Shown here in pieces: positions 1-7,296 of a stretch of DNA of 64,000 nucleotides (within the stretch, counting starts at the first letter, position 1; each line of letters starts with the position of its first letter). Source of the DNA: Maridesulfovibrio salexigens DSM 2638 (lineage in GTDB: Bacteria > Desulfobacterota > Desulfovibrionia > Desulfovibrionales > Desulfovibrionaceae); NCBI RefSeq assembly GCF_000023445.1, contig NC_012881.1, positions 2,898,501 through 2,962,500 on the forward strand, in the 5' to 3' direction. The notes under the pieces were generated by a model that saw only the letters and a list, made by a program, of their open reading frames with translations, had not been told where the DNA came from and did no database searches. The translations under genes were made by a program, and so were the position numbers.

Positions 1-2
1 TG

Positions 3-464
3 ATGATCATTACCAAGATGGAGCCCAAAGCCGCCGATCTTCGTTATGTCCTGACTGCCAGCAAAATTGCCTCCGACCTTGAACGCATTGCCGACTATGC
101 CAAGAGCATTGCAAAGAAAGGCAAACGTGGATTTGCCGAGGAACACGCCCAGCATCTGGGATATGTTCAACATATGGGTCAGGAGTTAAACGCCATGCTC
201 TCCAGTATCCTTGAAGCATTCAAGGAACTGAGCGTGGAGAAAGCTCTTGATGTCTGGCACAGCGACAGCAATGTCGATGCCCTGTTCAAAGAAGGTGTAA
301 CCGGCATGAAAGACTGCGTGGAAGCTGAAGACCTCGAAGGGAAAGGATTCATCTCCCTGCTCTTCACCATGCGCTGTCTGGAGCGTGTCGGCGACCATAT
401 CACCAACATCGCCGAGCATATCTATTTTATTAAATATGCTGAGTACTTTGCCGGCAAGAAATAA
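3..464 (+). CDS. phoU: PhoU phosphate signalling protein, 3' part
   Basis: C-terminal 153 residues of a PhoU-family protein; the 5' end lies left of the window, so the first ATG here is not the true start (the family is usually about 220 residues). PhoU is a helical cytoplasmic protein that links the PstSCAB phosphate importer to the PhoR/PhoB two-component system and shuts signalling down when phosphate is plentiful. The two diagnostic helical repeats show: DLRYVLTASKIASDLERIADYA near the start, written here only by its key residues (DLR, DLERI), and the second copy RCLERVGDHITNIAE near residue 130. Both carry the E/D-rich metal-binding pattern ExxxD. It is followed directly by a strong terminator, so it is the last gene of its transcript, probably a pst/pho operon. 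Confidence 0.9.
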   Translation: MIITKMEPKAADLRYVLTASKIASDLERIADYAKSIAKKGKRGFAEEHAQHLGYVQHMGQELNAMLSSILEAFKELSVEKALDVWHSDSNVDALFKEGVTGMKDCVEAEDLEGKGFISLLFTMRCLERVGDHITNIAEHIYFIKYAEYFAGKK

Positions 465-485
465 GATTTATCCATTGTATTCAAA

Positions 486-525
486 GGGCGGAAACACACT
501 TGTGTTTCCGCCCTTTTCTTTTTCT
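486..525 (+). terminator. Rho-independent terminator after phoU
   Basis: Perfect 13-bp stem, gggcggaaacaca at 486-498 pairing with tgtgtttccgccc at 501-513 across a 2-nt gap, followed by ttttctttttct. It isolates phoU from the thiamine operon downstream. Confidence 0.9.
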
Positions 526-527
526 AC

Positions 528-556
528 TTTACACGGCTAACCGTTTTGACTAGTCT
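528..556 (+). promoter_or_regulatory. Candidate sigma70 promoter of the thi operon
   Basis: TTTACA at 528-533, a 17-nt spacer, then TAGTCT at 551-556. The expected start site, about 562, coincides with the first bases of the TPP riboswitch, which supports the assignment. Inferred from sequence only. Confidence 0.45.
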
Positions 557-560
557 CTTT

Positions 561-648
561 CGCAGCTGGGGGTGCCTTATCTGGCTGAGATGGCGTAATA
601 GCCTGTCCCTTCGAACCTGATGCGGGTAATCCCGCCGTAGGGAAGCTC
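561..648 (+). promoter_or_regulatory. TPP riboswitch (THI box)
   Basis: Carries the conserved THI-box blocks in order: GGGGUGC at 569-574 region, CUGAGA at 585-590, the CCCUUCGAACCUGAU block at 607-621, and the GGGUAAUCCCGCCGUAGGGAA block at 624-644 (described by its parts gggtaat, cccgcc, gtagggaa). Binds thiamine pyrophosphate in the nascent mRNA. It sits between a promoter candidate and thiS, and its 3' part (cgtaggg, 636-642) is perfectly complementary to ccctacg at 684-690 in the terminator that follows, so it can act as an antiterminator when TPP is absent. Confidence 0.95.
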
Positions 649-678
649 CATAGATTCTGTCGTTATATCTATTGTTGC

Positions 679-707
679 GCTCGCCCTACGTGGTGAGCTT
701 TTTTTTT
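679..707 (+). terminator. Riboswitch-controlled terminator
   Basis: Stem gctcgcc (679-685) with ggtgagc (692-698), one G-U pair, 6-nt loop, then nine T at 699-707. Its 5' arm and loop overlap ccctacg (684-690), the complement of riboswitch bases 636-642. This is the off-state expression platform for thiSGHFE: TPP-bound aptamer leaves the terminator free to form. Confidence 0.85.
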
Positions 708-718
708 ACGGAGTGAAA

Positions 719-919
719 ATGATCGTAAAATTGAATGGCAAAGAAGCCGAACTGGCCGAAAACATCACCATCCTCAAACTGCTGGAATCCAAAAATCTCA
801 CACCGGACACCGTAGTTGTTGAACTCAACATGGAAATCATCCCGGCTGAAAACTACGGCTCCACACAAATAAATGACGGGGACCACCTCGAAATACTGCG
901 CTTTGTAGGCGGAGGTTGA
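719..919 (+). CDS. thiS: ThiS sulfur carrier protein
   Basis: Small ubiquitin-like sulfur carrier (66 residues, typical length) that donates sulfur to the thiazole ring of thiamine. The C-terminus ends in Gly-Gly-Gly, giving the diglycine tail that is adenylated by ThiF and converted to a thiocarboxylate. I chose ATG 719, which has GGAG five bases upstream; the upstream GTG at 713 overlaps that ribosome-binding site and is unlikely. First gene of the riboswitch-controlled thiSGHFE operon; ThiG follows after 5 bases, with its own GGAGG inside the thiS 3' end. Confidence 0.95.
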   Translation: MIVKLNGKEAELAENITILKLLESKNLTPDTVVVELNMEIIPAENYGSTQINDGDHLEILRFVGGG

Positions 920-924
920 TTACA

Positions 925-1701
925 ATGAACAACGATATTTTCAAACTGGGCGGCCTCGAATTCAACAGCCGCCTGCTGACCGGAACAGGCAAATACGCCG
1001 ACGATTCCGTAATCCCGGACGTATGTGAAGCTTCCGGTTCGCAGATCATCACCGTGGCCCTGCGCCGCGTTGACCTTGAATCTGACACCGGAAACGTCAT
1101 GGACTTTATTCCCAAGCACATGCAGCTGCTGCCTAACACTTCCGGCGCACGCACAGCAGAAGAAGCGATTCGCATCGCCCGCCTTGCCAAGGCCATGGGC
1201 TGCGGCAACTGGATCAAGATCGAAGTCATTTCCGACAACAAATACCTGCTGCCCGACGGCTATGAAACCGCCAAGGCAACTGAAATCCTCGCTAAGGAAG
1301 GATTCGTAGTCCTGCCTTACGTAAACGCAGACCTCTACATAGCCCGTTCGCTGGTGGATGCCGGAGCCGCAGCAGTTATGCCGCTTGGCGCACCCATCGG
1401 AACCAACCGCGGCCTCAAGACCCGCGAAATGGTCCGCATCCTGATCGATGAGATCGACCTGCCTATCATTGTGGATGCCGGAATCGGTCGCCCTTCTGAA
1501 GCCTGCGAAGCCATGGAGATGGGTGCTGATGCCTGTCTGGTTAACACCGCCATCGCCACCGCATCCGATCCCAAGATGATGGCTAAAGCTTTCGGTCGGG
1601 CCGTAAAAGCCGGACGCGAGGCTTACCTTTCCGGTCCCGGAGCAAAACACAGCCATGCCAAGGCCTCCTCACCCCTTACCGGATTCCTGCACGAAGGATA
1701 A
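925..1701 (+). CDS. thiG: ThiG thiazole synthase
   Basis: Thiazole synthase (258 residues), a cytoplasmic TIM barrel that condenses 1-deoxy-D-xylulose 5-phosphate, dehydroglycine and ThiS-thiocarboxylate to the thiazole phosphate of thiamine. The Schiff-base lysine is Lys98 in the motif NWIKIEV, exactly the position known for the family, and the phosphate-binding stretch around MPLGAPIG and [11 protein letters not shown] is intact. Start chosen at ATG 925 because GGAGG at 911-915 lies nine bases upstream; a TTG at 916 touches the ribosome-binding site. Works with the neighbouring ThiH, which makes dehydroglycine from tyrosine, the anaerobic route expected here. Confidence 0.97.
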   Translation: MNNDIFKLGGLEFNSRLLTGTGKYADDSVIPDVCEASGSQIITVALRRVDLESDTGNVMDFIPKHMQLLPNTSGARTAEEAIRIARLAKAMGCGNWIKIEVISDNKYLLPDGYETAKATEILAKEGFVVLPYVNADLYIARSLVDAGAAAVMPLGAPIGTNRGLKTREMVRILIDEIDLPIIVDAGIGRPSEACEAMEMGADACLVNTAIATASDPKMMAKAFGRAVKAGREAYLSGPGAKHSHAKASSPLTGFLHEG

Positions 1702-1707
1702 AATAAA

Positions 1708-2829
1708 ATGAGCTTCTATCCCATCTGCGCCGAATACAACGACGCCCCCCTTGCCGAGCAATTCGGCTCCGTAACTGAACACGATGTCAGGCGCGCCCTT
1801 AACAAGACAACTTTGAGCCTGGAAGACTTTCTTGCCCTGTTAAGCCCCGCAGCAATTCCTTTTCTCGAAGAAATGGCAGCAAAAGCAAGCCAGCTGACTT
1901 TGCAGCACTTCGGCAGAACCATTCAGCTGTTCACCCCGCTGTACATGGCTAACTTCTGCACCAACAAGTGCGTATATTGCGGCTTCAACACCAAAAACAA
2001 CATTCCACGTTCCCAACTGGGACCGGACGAGTTGGAAAAAGAAGCCAAGGCAATTGCTGCCACCGGGCTGAAGCACCTGCTCATCCTCACCGGGGATGCG
2101 CGAGCCAAGTCTTCCCCGGAATACATTGAATCCGCCGTTGAAATCCTGCGTAAACATTTTCCATCCGTATCCATTGAAATCTATGCCATGACAGAGGAAG
2201 AATATTCTAGTCTGGTTAAGGTCGGCGTGGACGGCATGACTATGTTTCAGGAGACCTACAACGAAGAGCTTTACCCGGAACTGCATCCGGCAGGCCCCAA
2301 ACATGATTACCGCTTCCGCCTCGATGCTCCTGAACGGGCCTGCAAAGCCGGTATGCGTGTTGTGAATATAGGTGCTCTGCTCGGCCTCGATGAATGGCGC
2401 CATGATGCCCTGAAAACAGGTATTCACGCCGCTTATCTCCAGAACAAATATCCCGAAGTGGACATCGCGGTATCACTGCCGCGCATCCGTACCCATGTGG
2501 GTGATGCCTTCACTCCGAAATCCCTTGTCAGTGACACTGCCCTTGTACAGAACATGCTGGCCCTGCGTATTTTCCTGCCCCGCTGCGGAATCACCATTTC
2601 CACCCGCGAGGCACCTGACTTCCGTGAAAACATCCTTCCGCTGGGCGTAACCCGCATGTCCGCAGGCGTCTCTACAGAAGTAGGCGGACACACCTGCGAA
2701 GAAGAGGAGAAAGTCGGACAGTTCGATATCAGCGATGAACGCAGTGTGGACGAAATGTGCGCGGTGCTCCGTAAACACGGTTACCAGCCTGTCTTCAAAG
2801 ACTGGCACCCTTTGCAGGAAGCATCGTGA
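1708..2829 (+). CDS. thiH: ThiH tyrosine lyase, radical SAM
   Basis: Radical SAM 2-iminoacetate (dehydroglycine) synthase, 373 residues, normal length. It cleaves the side chain of tyrosine, releasing p-cresol and supplying dehydroglycine to ThiG; this is the oxygen-sensitive alternative to the glycine oxidase ThiO. The radical SAM cluster motif CxxxCxxC is Cys84-Cys88-Cys91 in NFCTNKCVYCGF. The C-terminal half contains the family's ISTREAPDFRE stretch. It begins 6 bases after thiG and its stop overlaps the GTG start of thiF, so it is translationally coupled. Confidence 0.97.
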   Translation: MSFYPICAEYNDAPLAEQFGSVTEHDVRRALNKTTLSLEDFLALLSPAAIPFLEEMAAKASQLTLQHFGRTIQLFTPLYMANFCTNKCVYCGFNTKNNIPRSQLGPDELEKEAKAIAATGLKHLLILTGDARAKSSPEYIESAVEILRKHFPSVSIEIYAMTEEEYSSLVKVGVDGMTMFQETYNEELYPELHPAGPKHDYRFRLDAPERACKAGMRVVNIGALLGLDEWRHDALKTGIHAAYLQNKYPEVDIAVSLPRIRTHVGDAFTPKSLVSDTALVQNMLALRIFLPRCGITISTREAPDFRENILPLGVTRMSAGVSTEVGGHTCEEEEKVGQFDISDERSVDEMCAVLRKHGYQPVFKDWHPLQEAS

Positions 2830-3449
2830 ACCGCACAGAACAAGGCATAGCAAAATATCTCGGTGAGGACCGTCTGCGTTACCTGCAAGCGGTCCGCATC
2901 GGCATTGCCGGAGCCGGAGGACTGGGTTCCAACTGCGCCATGCATCTTGTCCGCAGCGGATTCAAGCAATTCGTTATTGCCGACTTTGATCGCATCGAGA
3001 AATCCAACCTCAACCGCCAATTCTATTTCATGGAACAGGTCGGTACCGACAAAGTTGAAGCCCTCTGTAATAACCTGAAGTCCATCAACCCGGACCTCAG
3101 CATCACCGCCCATGCTACCGCTGTCAGCAATGAAAATGTCCATGAGCTGTTCGGCGACTGCGATGTTATCATCGAAGCCTTTGACGGTGCAGCGGCCAAA
3201 AAAGCACTGGTTGAAACATTCCTACCCACGGGCAAACTGCTGGTCACGGCTTCAGGAATGGGCGGCACAGGCAATACGGATGAAATCAAGACCCGCAAGG
3301 TCCGCGACAACTTCTACATTGTCGGGGACATGAAAACCGAGTGCAATGCCGAGACTCCCCCCCTCTCACCGAGGGTAGCAATCTGCGCTGCCAAACAAGC
3401 CGACATTGTTCTCAACCATTACCTGAACAAATTCCAAGAAGCCAAATAG
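2826..3449 (+). CDS. thiF: ThiF-family sulfur carrier adenylyltransferase
   Basis: E1-like enzyme (207 residues) that would adenylate the C-terminal glycine of ThiS with ATP. The nucleotide-binding loop GAGGLGSN is at residues 29-36, followed by the family's DFDRIEKSNLNRQ stretch. It is the short form found in anaerobe thiSGHF operons and lacks the paired CxxC zinc motifs of the longer E. coli type. The start is a GTG that overlaps the TGA of thiH (sequence cGTGA), so translation is coupled. Sulfur source on the enzyme is not evident from sequence. Confidence 0.9.
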   Translation: MNRTEQGIAKYLGEDRLRYLQAVRIGIAGAGGLGSNCAMHLVRSGFKQFVIADFDRIEKSNLNRQFYFMEQVGTDKVEALCNNLKSINPDLSITAHATAVSNENVHELFGDCDVIIEAFDGAAAKKALVETFLPTGKLLVTASGMGGTGNTDEIKTRKVRDNFYIVGDMKTECNAETPPLSPRVAICAAKQADIVLNHYLNKFQEAK

Positions 3450-3458
3450 GGACAAAGA

Positions 3459-4109
3459 ATGAGCATCAGAAAAATCACCCGTCAAAACATCCTTGATACA
3501 GATATTTACTGCCTTACCGCCCTGAAATTTTCTAAGGATCGTTCCAATATCGAAGTTGTCCGCGAGATGCTTGATAACGGCATCAAGCTGATCCAGTACC
3601 GCGAGAAGGAAATCAAGTCCGGTCAGAAATACGAAGAGTGCATGGAAATCCGCCGCATGACCCGCGAAGCAGGGGCTGCATTCATCGTCAATGACGACAT
3701 CGATCTTGCCATGATGGTCGGCGCGGACGGCATCCATATCGGACAGGAAGATTTTCCGGTACACGCAGTACGCAAGCTAATCGGTGATGAAATGGCTATC
3801 GGCCTCTCCACCCACGCTCCCGAAGAAGCACTCGCCGCCGTTGAAGCTGGTGTAGATTACATCGGCGTAGGTCCTATCTTTAAGACTTACACCAAAGATG
3901 ATGTTGTTGATCCCGTAGGCTTCGAATATCTCGACTGGGTAGTCAAGAATATCAATATTCCCTTCGTAGCTATCGGCGGTATCAAAGAGCACAACATTGC
4001 CGAGGTAATGAACCGTGGCGCAAAATGCGTAGCCCTTGTCACCGAAATTGTCGGCGCAGACGATATTGGCGGCATGATCAAAGACCTGCGCTCTGCAATG
4101 CCTAAATAA
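3459..4109 (+). CDS. thiE: ThiE thiamine-phosphate synthase
   Basis: Couples the thiazole phosphate and the hydroxymethylpyrimidine pyrophosphate to thiamine phosphate (216 residues, TIM barrel, cytoplasmic). The substrate-binding motifs are intact: QYREK near residue 47, IVNDDIDLA near residue 75, ADGIHIGQED, and GVGPIF and AIGGI near the C-terminus that hold the phosphates. The extra N-terminal 15 residues are slightly longer than E. coli ThiE. AGGGA lies 6 bases before the ATG. Last gene of the operon; no thiC or thiD in this window, so the pyrimidine branch is elsewhere. Confidence 0.95.
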   Translation: MSIRKITRQNILDTDIYCLTALKFSKDRSNIEVVREMLDNGIKLIQYREKEIKSGQKYEECMEIRRMTREAGAAFIVNDDIDLAMMVGADGIHIGQEDFPVHAVRKLIGDEMAIGLSTHAPEEALAAVEAGVDYIGVGPIFKTYTKDDVVDPVGFEYLDWVVKNINIPFVAIGGIKEHNIAEVMNRGAKCVALVTEIVGADDIGGMIKDLRSAMPK

Positions 4110-4138
4110 ATTTCAAATCGGAACCACTCACACGAAGA

Positions 4139-4180
4139 CACCCCTGAACCGAGAAATAAGTAAGCTCCGGTTCAGGGGTG
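4139..4180. terminator. Large hairpin between thiE and a secreted-protein gene
   Basis: Perfect 13-bp inverted repeat, cacccctgaaccg (4139-4151) and cggttcaggggtg (4168-4180), 16-nt loop. It lies between convergent genes, so it may terminate both; neither side has a long T run. A near copy with the same stem sequence is at 4811-4848. Confidence 0.6.
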
Positions 4181-4208
4181 CGGTGTTGATTAGATTATTG
4201 ACGTTTTA

Positions 4209-4715
4209 TTAGAAAGGTTGGCCGTTGTTGATGTATGCGACTCCACCATACAAATAATCATTATATGTACCACCTGTATACTGAGCTGTACTGACAAGAG
4301 CTTTGGTCATCTGCGGATCATTTGAATTCCATTTAATTACTGCGTACCCCATTGTTCTCATTAAGATTCCAGACTTCGTAAAATTAAAATATCGCGTTGA
4401 ATAAGCAGGAATGTCAAAGGCTTCATCACCACCTGCTGCTAACTGGTATTGACCCGAGACAATGGTCCACACGTCACCATAAGAAGATACATTATTTCCA
4501 CTCTGATCATATACATCTACTTTGCATCTTACATCCTGATTTGTAATGTTTGATATGTAAAAACTCGTGTACAAACCTCCTTTAGAACTCCTATAACTTT
4601 TCACATGGGGAACGATAGCACTTCCCTGCGCATTAAAACAATCCTGCGCCATTGCCCCACCGCTCATCAGCAGAACCATTGCCATTGCCAATACAATCTT
4701 CATTGCTTTTTTCAT
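4209..4715 (-). CDS. Secreted paralog 1, unknown function
   Basis: 168 residues. A clear Sec signal peptide (MKKAMKIVLA, hydrophobic core to GGAMAQ, cleavage after residue 23 or so) precedes a mature domain of about 145 residues with alternating beta-prone segments. Shared landmarks with its two neighbours: YxSNIT, the stretch CKVxVYDxxG, IPAxSTR, MGYAV(I/V)xW and a C-terminal tail ending NGQPF. I do not recognise the family; the pattern suggests a small beta-sandwich exported to the periplasm or surface. It has a ribosome-binding site AAAGGAGA before ATG 4715. It is separated from the other two copies by a terminator, so it probably has its own promoter in the 4716-4810 spacer. One cysteine in the mature N-terminus (AQDCF) and one in the CKV motif. 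Confidence 0.8.
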   Translation of the reverse strand: MKKAMKIVLAMAMVLLMSGGAMAQDCFNAQGSAIVPHVKSYRSSKGGLYTSFYISNITNQDVRCKVDVYDQSGNNVSSYGDVWTIVSGQYQLAAGGDEAFDIPAYSTRYFNFTKSGILMRTMGYAVIKWNSNDPQMTKALVSTAQYTGGTYNDYLYGGVAYINNGQPF

Positions 4716-4810
4716 TATTTCTCCTTTGAATTTAAAATTAATATTTCACACGCCACCCCTAAAATAGAGAAAAAAACTAATTACAAGACTAAAATTTTAA
4801 AAATAAAACA

Positions 4811-4848
4811 CCCCTGAACCGAATTATAAGTAAGCTCCGGTTCAGGGG
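4811..4848 (-). terminator. Terminator after secreted paralogs 2 and 3
   Basis: 11-bp perfect stem cccctgaaccg (4811-4821) and cggttcagggg (4838-4848). Read on the minus strand it is followed by TGTTTTATTTTT, a good U-tract. Its stem and flanks nearly repeat those at 4139-4180, so the gene and its terminator were duplicated together. Confidence 0.8.
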
Positions 4849-4878
4849 AGCGGTGTTGGATAGGTTATTAGAGTTTAA

Positions 4879-5400
4879 TTAGAAGGGCTGACCGCCGTTT
4901 ATATCCCGTTCGGTTGCATAATAATTACTAGAACTACCAAGAGAAAATTTATAAATACTTCCTATCAGCGCCCTCCTCAGCTTCGAACTGTTACTCATCC
5001 ACTCAACAACTGCATGCCCATAAAAAGTCATTGTACCTGACAATAGTGATCCAAACCAAAAAGCACGGGTCGAGTGGGCCGGAATTTCAAAAAGACCGGT
5101 TCCTGAAGATACGACAACATGGCCTCCTCCTCCACCAGCAGGTCCAGTCATTACTTGACCAAAATGCGTAATATCATCACCGTTATGATCAAAAACGGTG
5201 ACCCGACACTGGATTGTCTGATCAGTAATATTAGTTAAAAACATGCGGTTTTGAAAATATCTATATGAGCCACGATACAACACCTCAATTCCAGAAACTA
5301 AGGCACTCCCCTGCGGAATAAATGTCTCCTGCGCTATTGCCCCACCGCTCATCAGCAGGACCATTGCCAATGCCAACACAATCTTCATTGCTTTTCTCAT
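4879..5400 (-). CDS. Secreted paralog 2, unknown function
   Basis: 173 residues with the same signal peptide as its neighbours (MRKAMKIVLA to GGAIAQ), then a mature domain carrying the shared landmarks: FLTNIT, QCRVTVFDHNGDDIT, IPAHSTRAF, YGHAVVEWMS and a C-terminal NGGQPF. It differs from paralogs 1 and 3 by a glycine-rich insert (AGGGGGHV) in the middle, and by loss of the central Met in the MGYAV motif. Family not recognised. Translation starts at ATG 5400 after CAAAGGAGAAACA; the gene begins 15 bases after paralog 3 ends, so the two are one transcript that stops at 4811-4848. Confidence 0.8.
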   Translation of the reverse strand: MRKAMKIVLALAMVLLMSGGAIAQETFIPQGSALVSGIEVLYRGSYRYFQNRMFLTNITDQTIQCRVTVFDHNGDDITHFGQVMTGPAGGGGGHVVVSSGTGLFEIPAHSTRAFWFGSLLSGTMTFYGHAVVEWMSNSSKLRRALIGSIYKFSLGSSSNYYATERDINGGQPF

Positions 5401-5415
5401 TGTTTCTCCTTTGGA

Positions 5416-5925
5416 TTAGAAAGGCTGACCGCCGTTAATATATGCAGTTCCGCCTTTGCCATGATAACTGCTAGATTTAGCAGGAGTCCTTACCCCACCA
5501 ATAAGTGCTCGCCGAAGAGTTGTGTCAGAAGATTTCCATTCAACCACTGCATACCCCATTACTGCTATTTTTATATGGTCACGACCAAGAGTAAAACACC
5601 TTGTGGAATGTGCTGGAATTGCAAATTCACCACTCCCTTTAGAAAGAACGGTCTCAACACCATTACCCCCAGTCACAACAGTTCCCAAATAAGTCACGTC
5701 ATTACCATTATGGTCGTATACAGTAACCTTACATTGTACATCACTCGATGTAATATTACTCAAATACATACTCGTATATTTCAATAAGTTGCTATCGTTG
5801 TATGAATAAACCATATTTGGAACCAGAGCACTGCCCTGCGCATTGAAACTTTCCTGCGCCATAGCCCCACCGCTCATCAGCAGGACCATTGCCACCGCCA
5901 ATACAATCTTCATTGCTTTTTTCAT
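5416..5925 (-). CDS. Secreted paralog 3, unknown function
   Basis: 169 residues, first gene of the tandem set in transcription order. Signal peptide MKKAMKIVLA to GGAMAQ is nearly identical at DNA level to the other two, while the mature part has diverged. Landmarks: MYLSNIT, CKVTVYDHNGNDVT, IPAHSTRCF, MGYAVVEWKS, RRALIGG and the C-terminal NGGQPF. AAGGAGAAATA precedes ATG 5925. Function unknown; likely periplasmic or extracellular. The conserved C-terminal tail may be a sorting or processing signal, which is inference only. Confidence 0.8.
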   Translation of the reverse strand: MKKAMKIVLAVAMVLLMSGGAMAQESFNAQGSALVPNMVYSYNDSNLLKYTSMYLSNITSSDVQCKVTVYDHNGNDVTYLGTVVTGGNGVETVLSKGSGEFAIPAHSTRCFTLGRDHIKIAVMGYAVVEWKSSDTTLRRALIGGVRTPAKSSSYHGKGGTAYINGGQPF

Positions 5926-6025
5926 TATTTCTCCTTACTCGTATAGAATTATGTCTGTAAAAACACAGATTAATTATTTCTTACATAATCCGATATTAAT
6001 TGTCTAGAAAAAGCCTAGAGTCACA

Positions 6026-6358
6026 ATGTTTAAGCAGAAGAATTGGCCTTTTACAGGTAAGTCAGGCACAGAATACACATTAGGAATATTCGCTAAAACC
6101 CGCCCTATTCCTGAATACGGTGGGGTCTACATCCTCGCCTACACACACCCGCGCGGGCACCGTGCGGGATTTAAAGTAAACGTACTCTACATTGGAAAGA
6201 CGCGGAACTTTCGCAAAGAACTTGAGAATCCACCCCAAGCTGATCGTTTGTGGGAAGGAAACTGGAATTGCATTTATCTGCTGAGAATTGATGAGCCTGA
6301 AAGAAGAAAAGAAGTGCTTGCGGATTTAGTTGCAGGCAATGAGATTTCCTGCCAATAA
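6026..6358 (+). CDS. GIY-YIG-like mini-protein
   Basis: 110 residues. The segment GGVYILAYTH near residue 32 and LYIGKTRNFRKEL near residue 54 match the GIY and YIG elements of the GIY-YIG nuclease fold, followed by an Arg at the expected helix. The usual distal catalytic Glu and Asn/His pattern is not obvious (a possible Glu lies in LRIDEPERRKEV), so nuclease activity is doubtful. It stands alone on the plus strand between two minus-strand units, with a bidirectional terminator right after its stop. The gene has no clear ribosome-binding site before ATG 6026. Confidence 0.6.
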   Translation: MFKQKNWPFTGKSGTEYTLGIFAKTRPIPEYGGVYILAYTHPRGHRAGFKVNVLYIGKTRNFRKELENPPQADRLWEGNWNCIYLLRIDEPERRKEVLADLVAGNEISCQ

Positions 6359-6360
6359 AA

Positions 6361-6392
6361 AACCGCCACAACCTCACAGACTGCGGCGGCTT
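6361..6392. terminator. Bidirectional terminator, copy 1
   Basis: ccgcc (6363-6367) with ggcgg (6385-6389) and extended pairing; A-run before and T-rich after. Sits between convergent genes. 24 of 27 bases match the terminator at 7244-7270 in the same orientation. Confidence 0.65.
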
Positions 6393-6411
6393 ATAATTTC
6401 AATTCAGTTTA

Positions 6412-7140
6412 TTAATTCTCGCAGGTTACAATCAAAGTCCTGCTGGTCAGCATACGAAAAGAAAACATATCATTCACATACTTCATATTATCTTCTGAAA
6501 GATGCTTCTTTTTCTGCTTCATGAAGAAAAGAACTTTACTCAAAGCAAGGACAGGCAAGCATGTCAGCCACTTGCCAAAACTTGATTTCTGAATCTTGTC
6601 GGAATGACAATCGATATTTTTGAAATCTTTCTCGGTAAGTGCGTGAACAAGGAAAAAATAATGAATCGGAGAAATGTGACTTCCGGTAGAGTAATGTTCC
6701 TCATTCTTCATTGGAATAGGCGCGAACATCTGCTGAAAACCATTCAGGAAATATGAAATCCTTGAATTCATATTAAGAATGTTCGGGGTGGTAAGAATCA
6801 GCAATCCACCCGGCTTAAGCACTCTTTTAGCCTCTCCAATAAGGTTTTCATAAGAATCCAGATGCTCAATAACCTCAACGGAAGTTACCAGATCAAAAGA
6901 ATTATCTTCGTATGGCAGTTTTTCTTTACAAACATTAACTTTTTTAATGGTAATGTCCGTCGGTTCGAAACGCTCAGAATGAAAGTCGCAAGCTTCGGTA
7001 TCAAGATTACAAGCATCCTTAATCTGCTTGGTAAAACCACCAACCCCAGCCCCAATGTCCAAATGCCTGATTCCAGTCTGTCCAGAAAATCGATCTTTGA
7101 TTATTTTTGTCAGTGCCCGTCTAATCTGTTTAGTCGCCAT
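6412..7140 (-). CDS. SAM-dependent methyltransferase, class I
   Basis: 242 residues. The glycine-rich SAM-binding motif I is DIGAGVGG (residues 28-35); post-motif acidic residue follows in LDTEACD, motif IV region is VTSVEVIEHLDS, and the LKPGGLLILTTPN stretch near residue 110 is typical of Methyltransf_11/UbiE-like enzymes that modify lipids, sugars or small molecules. The substrate cannot be read from sequence. Single-gene unit, bracketed by two near-identical terminators, with lower GC than the neighbouring fdh genes; it may have been inserted as a unit. Confidence 0.85.
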   Translation of the reverse strand: MATKQIRRALTKIIKDRFSGQTGIRHLDIGAGVGGFTKQIKDACNLDTEACDFHSERFEPTDITIKKVNVCKEKLPYEDNSFDLVTSVEVIEHLDSYENLIGEAKRVLKPGGLLILTTPNILNMNSRISYFLNGFQQMFAPIPMKNEEHYSTGSHISPIHYFFLVHALTEKDFKNIDCHSDKIQKSSFGKWLTCLPVLALSKVLFFMKQKKKHLSEDNMKYVNDMFSFRMLTSRTLIVTCEN

Positions 7141-7241
7141 ATTTCGACCACTCCTATATTTATATTTTTTAAAGCGTCTCTTTTATATAAAGTAGAAGAG
7201 CAAGACAACCCCTTTTTAAACATATCAACTTACATACCAAA

Positions 7242-7272
7242 AGCCGCCGCAACTTCTCAGACTGCGGCGGTT
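7242..7272. terminator. Terminator after fdhE, copy 2
   Basis: ccgccgc (7244-7250) with gcggcgg (7264-7270), 13-nt loop, and A/T runs on both sides. On the minus strand it ends the fdhAB-fdhE unit. Near-copy of 6363-6389, and the following ttcaattca is shared as well. Confidence 0.75.
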
Positions 7273-7296
7273 TAGCTTTCAATTCACCAATCCAAT

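Noticed and set aside
853..1656. 267-residue minus-strand open frame over thiG
   Set aside because: Antisense shadow of a conserved enzyme with intact Lys98.
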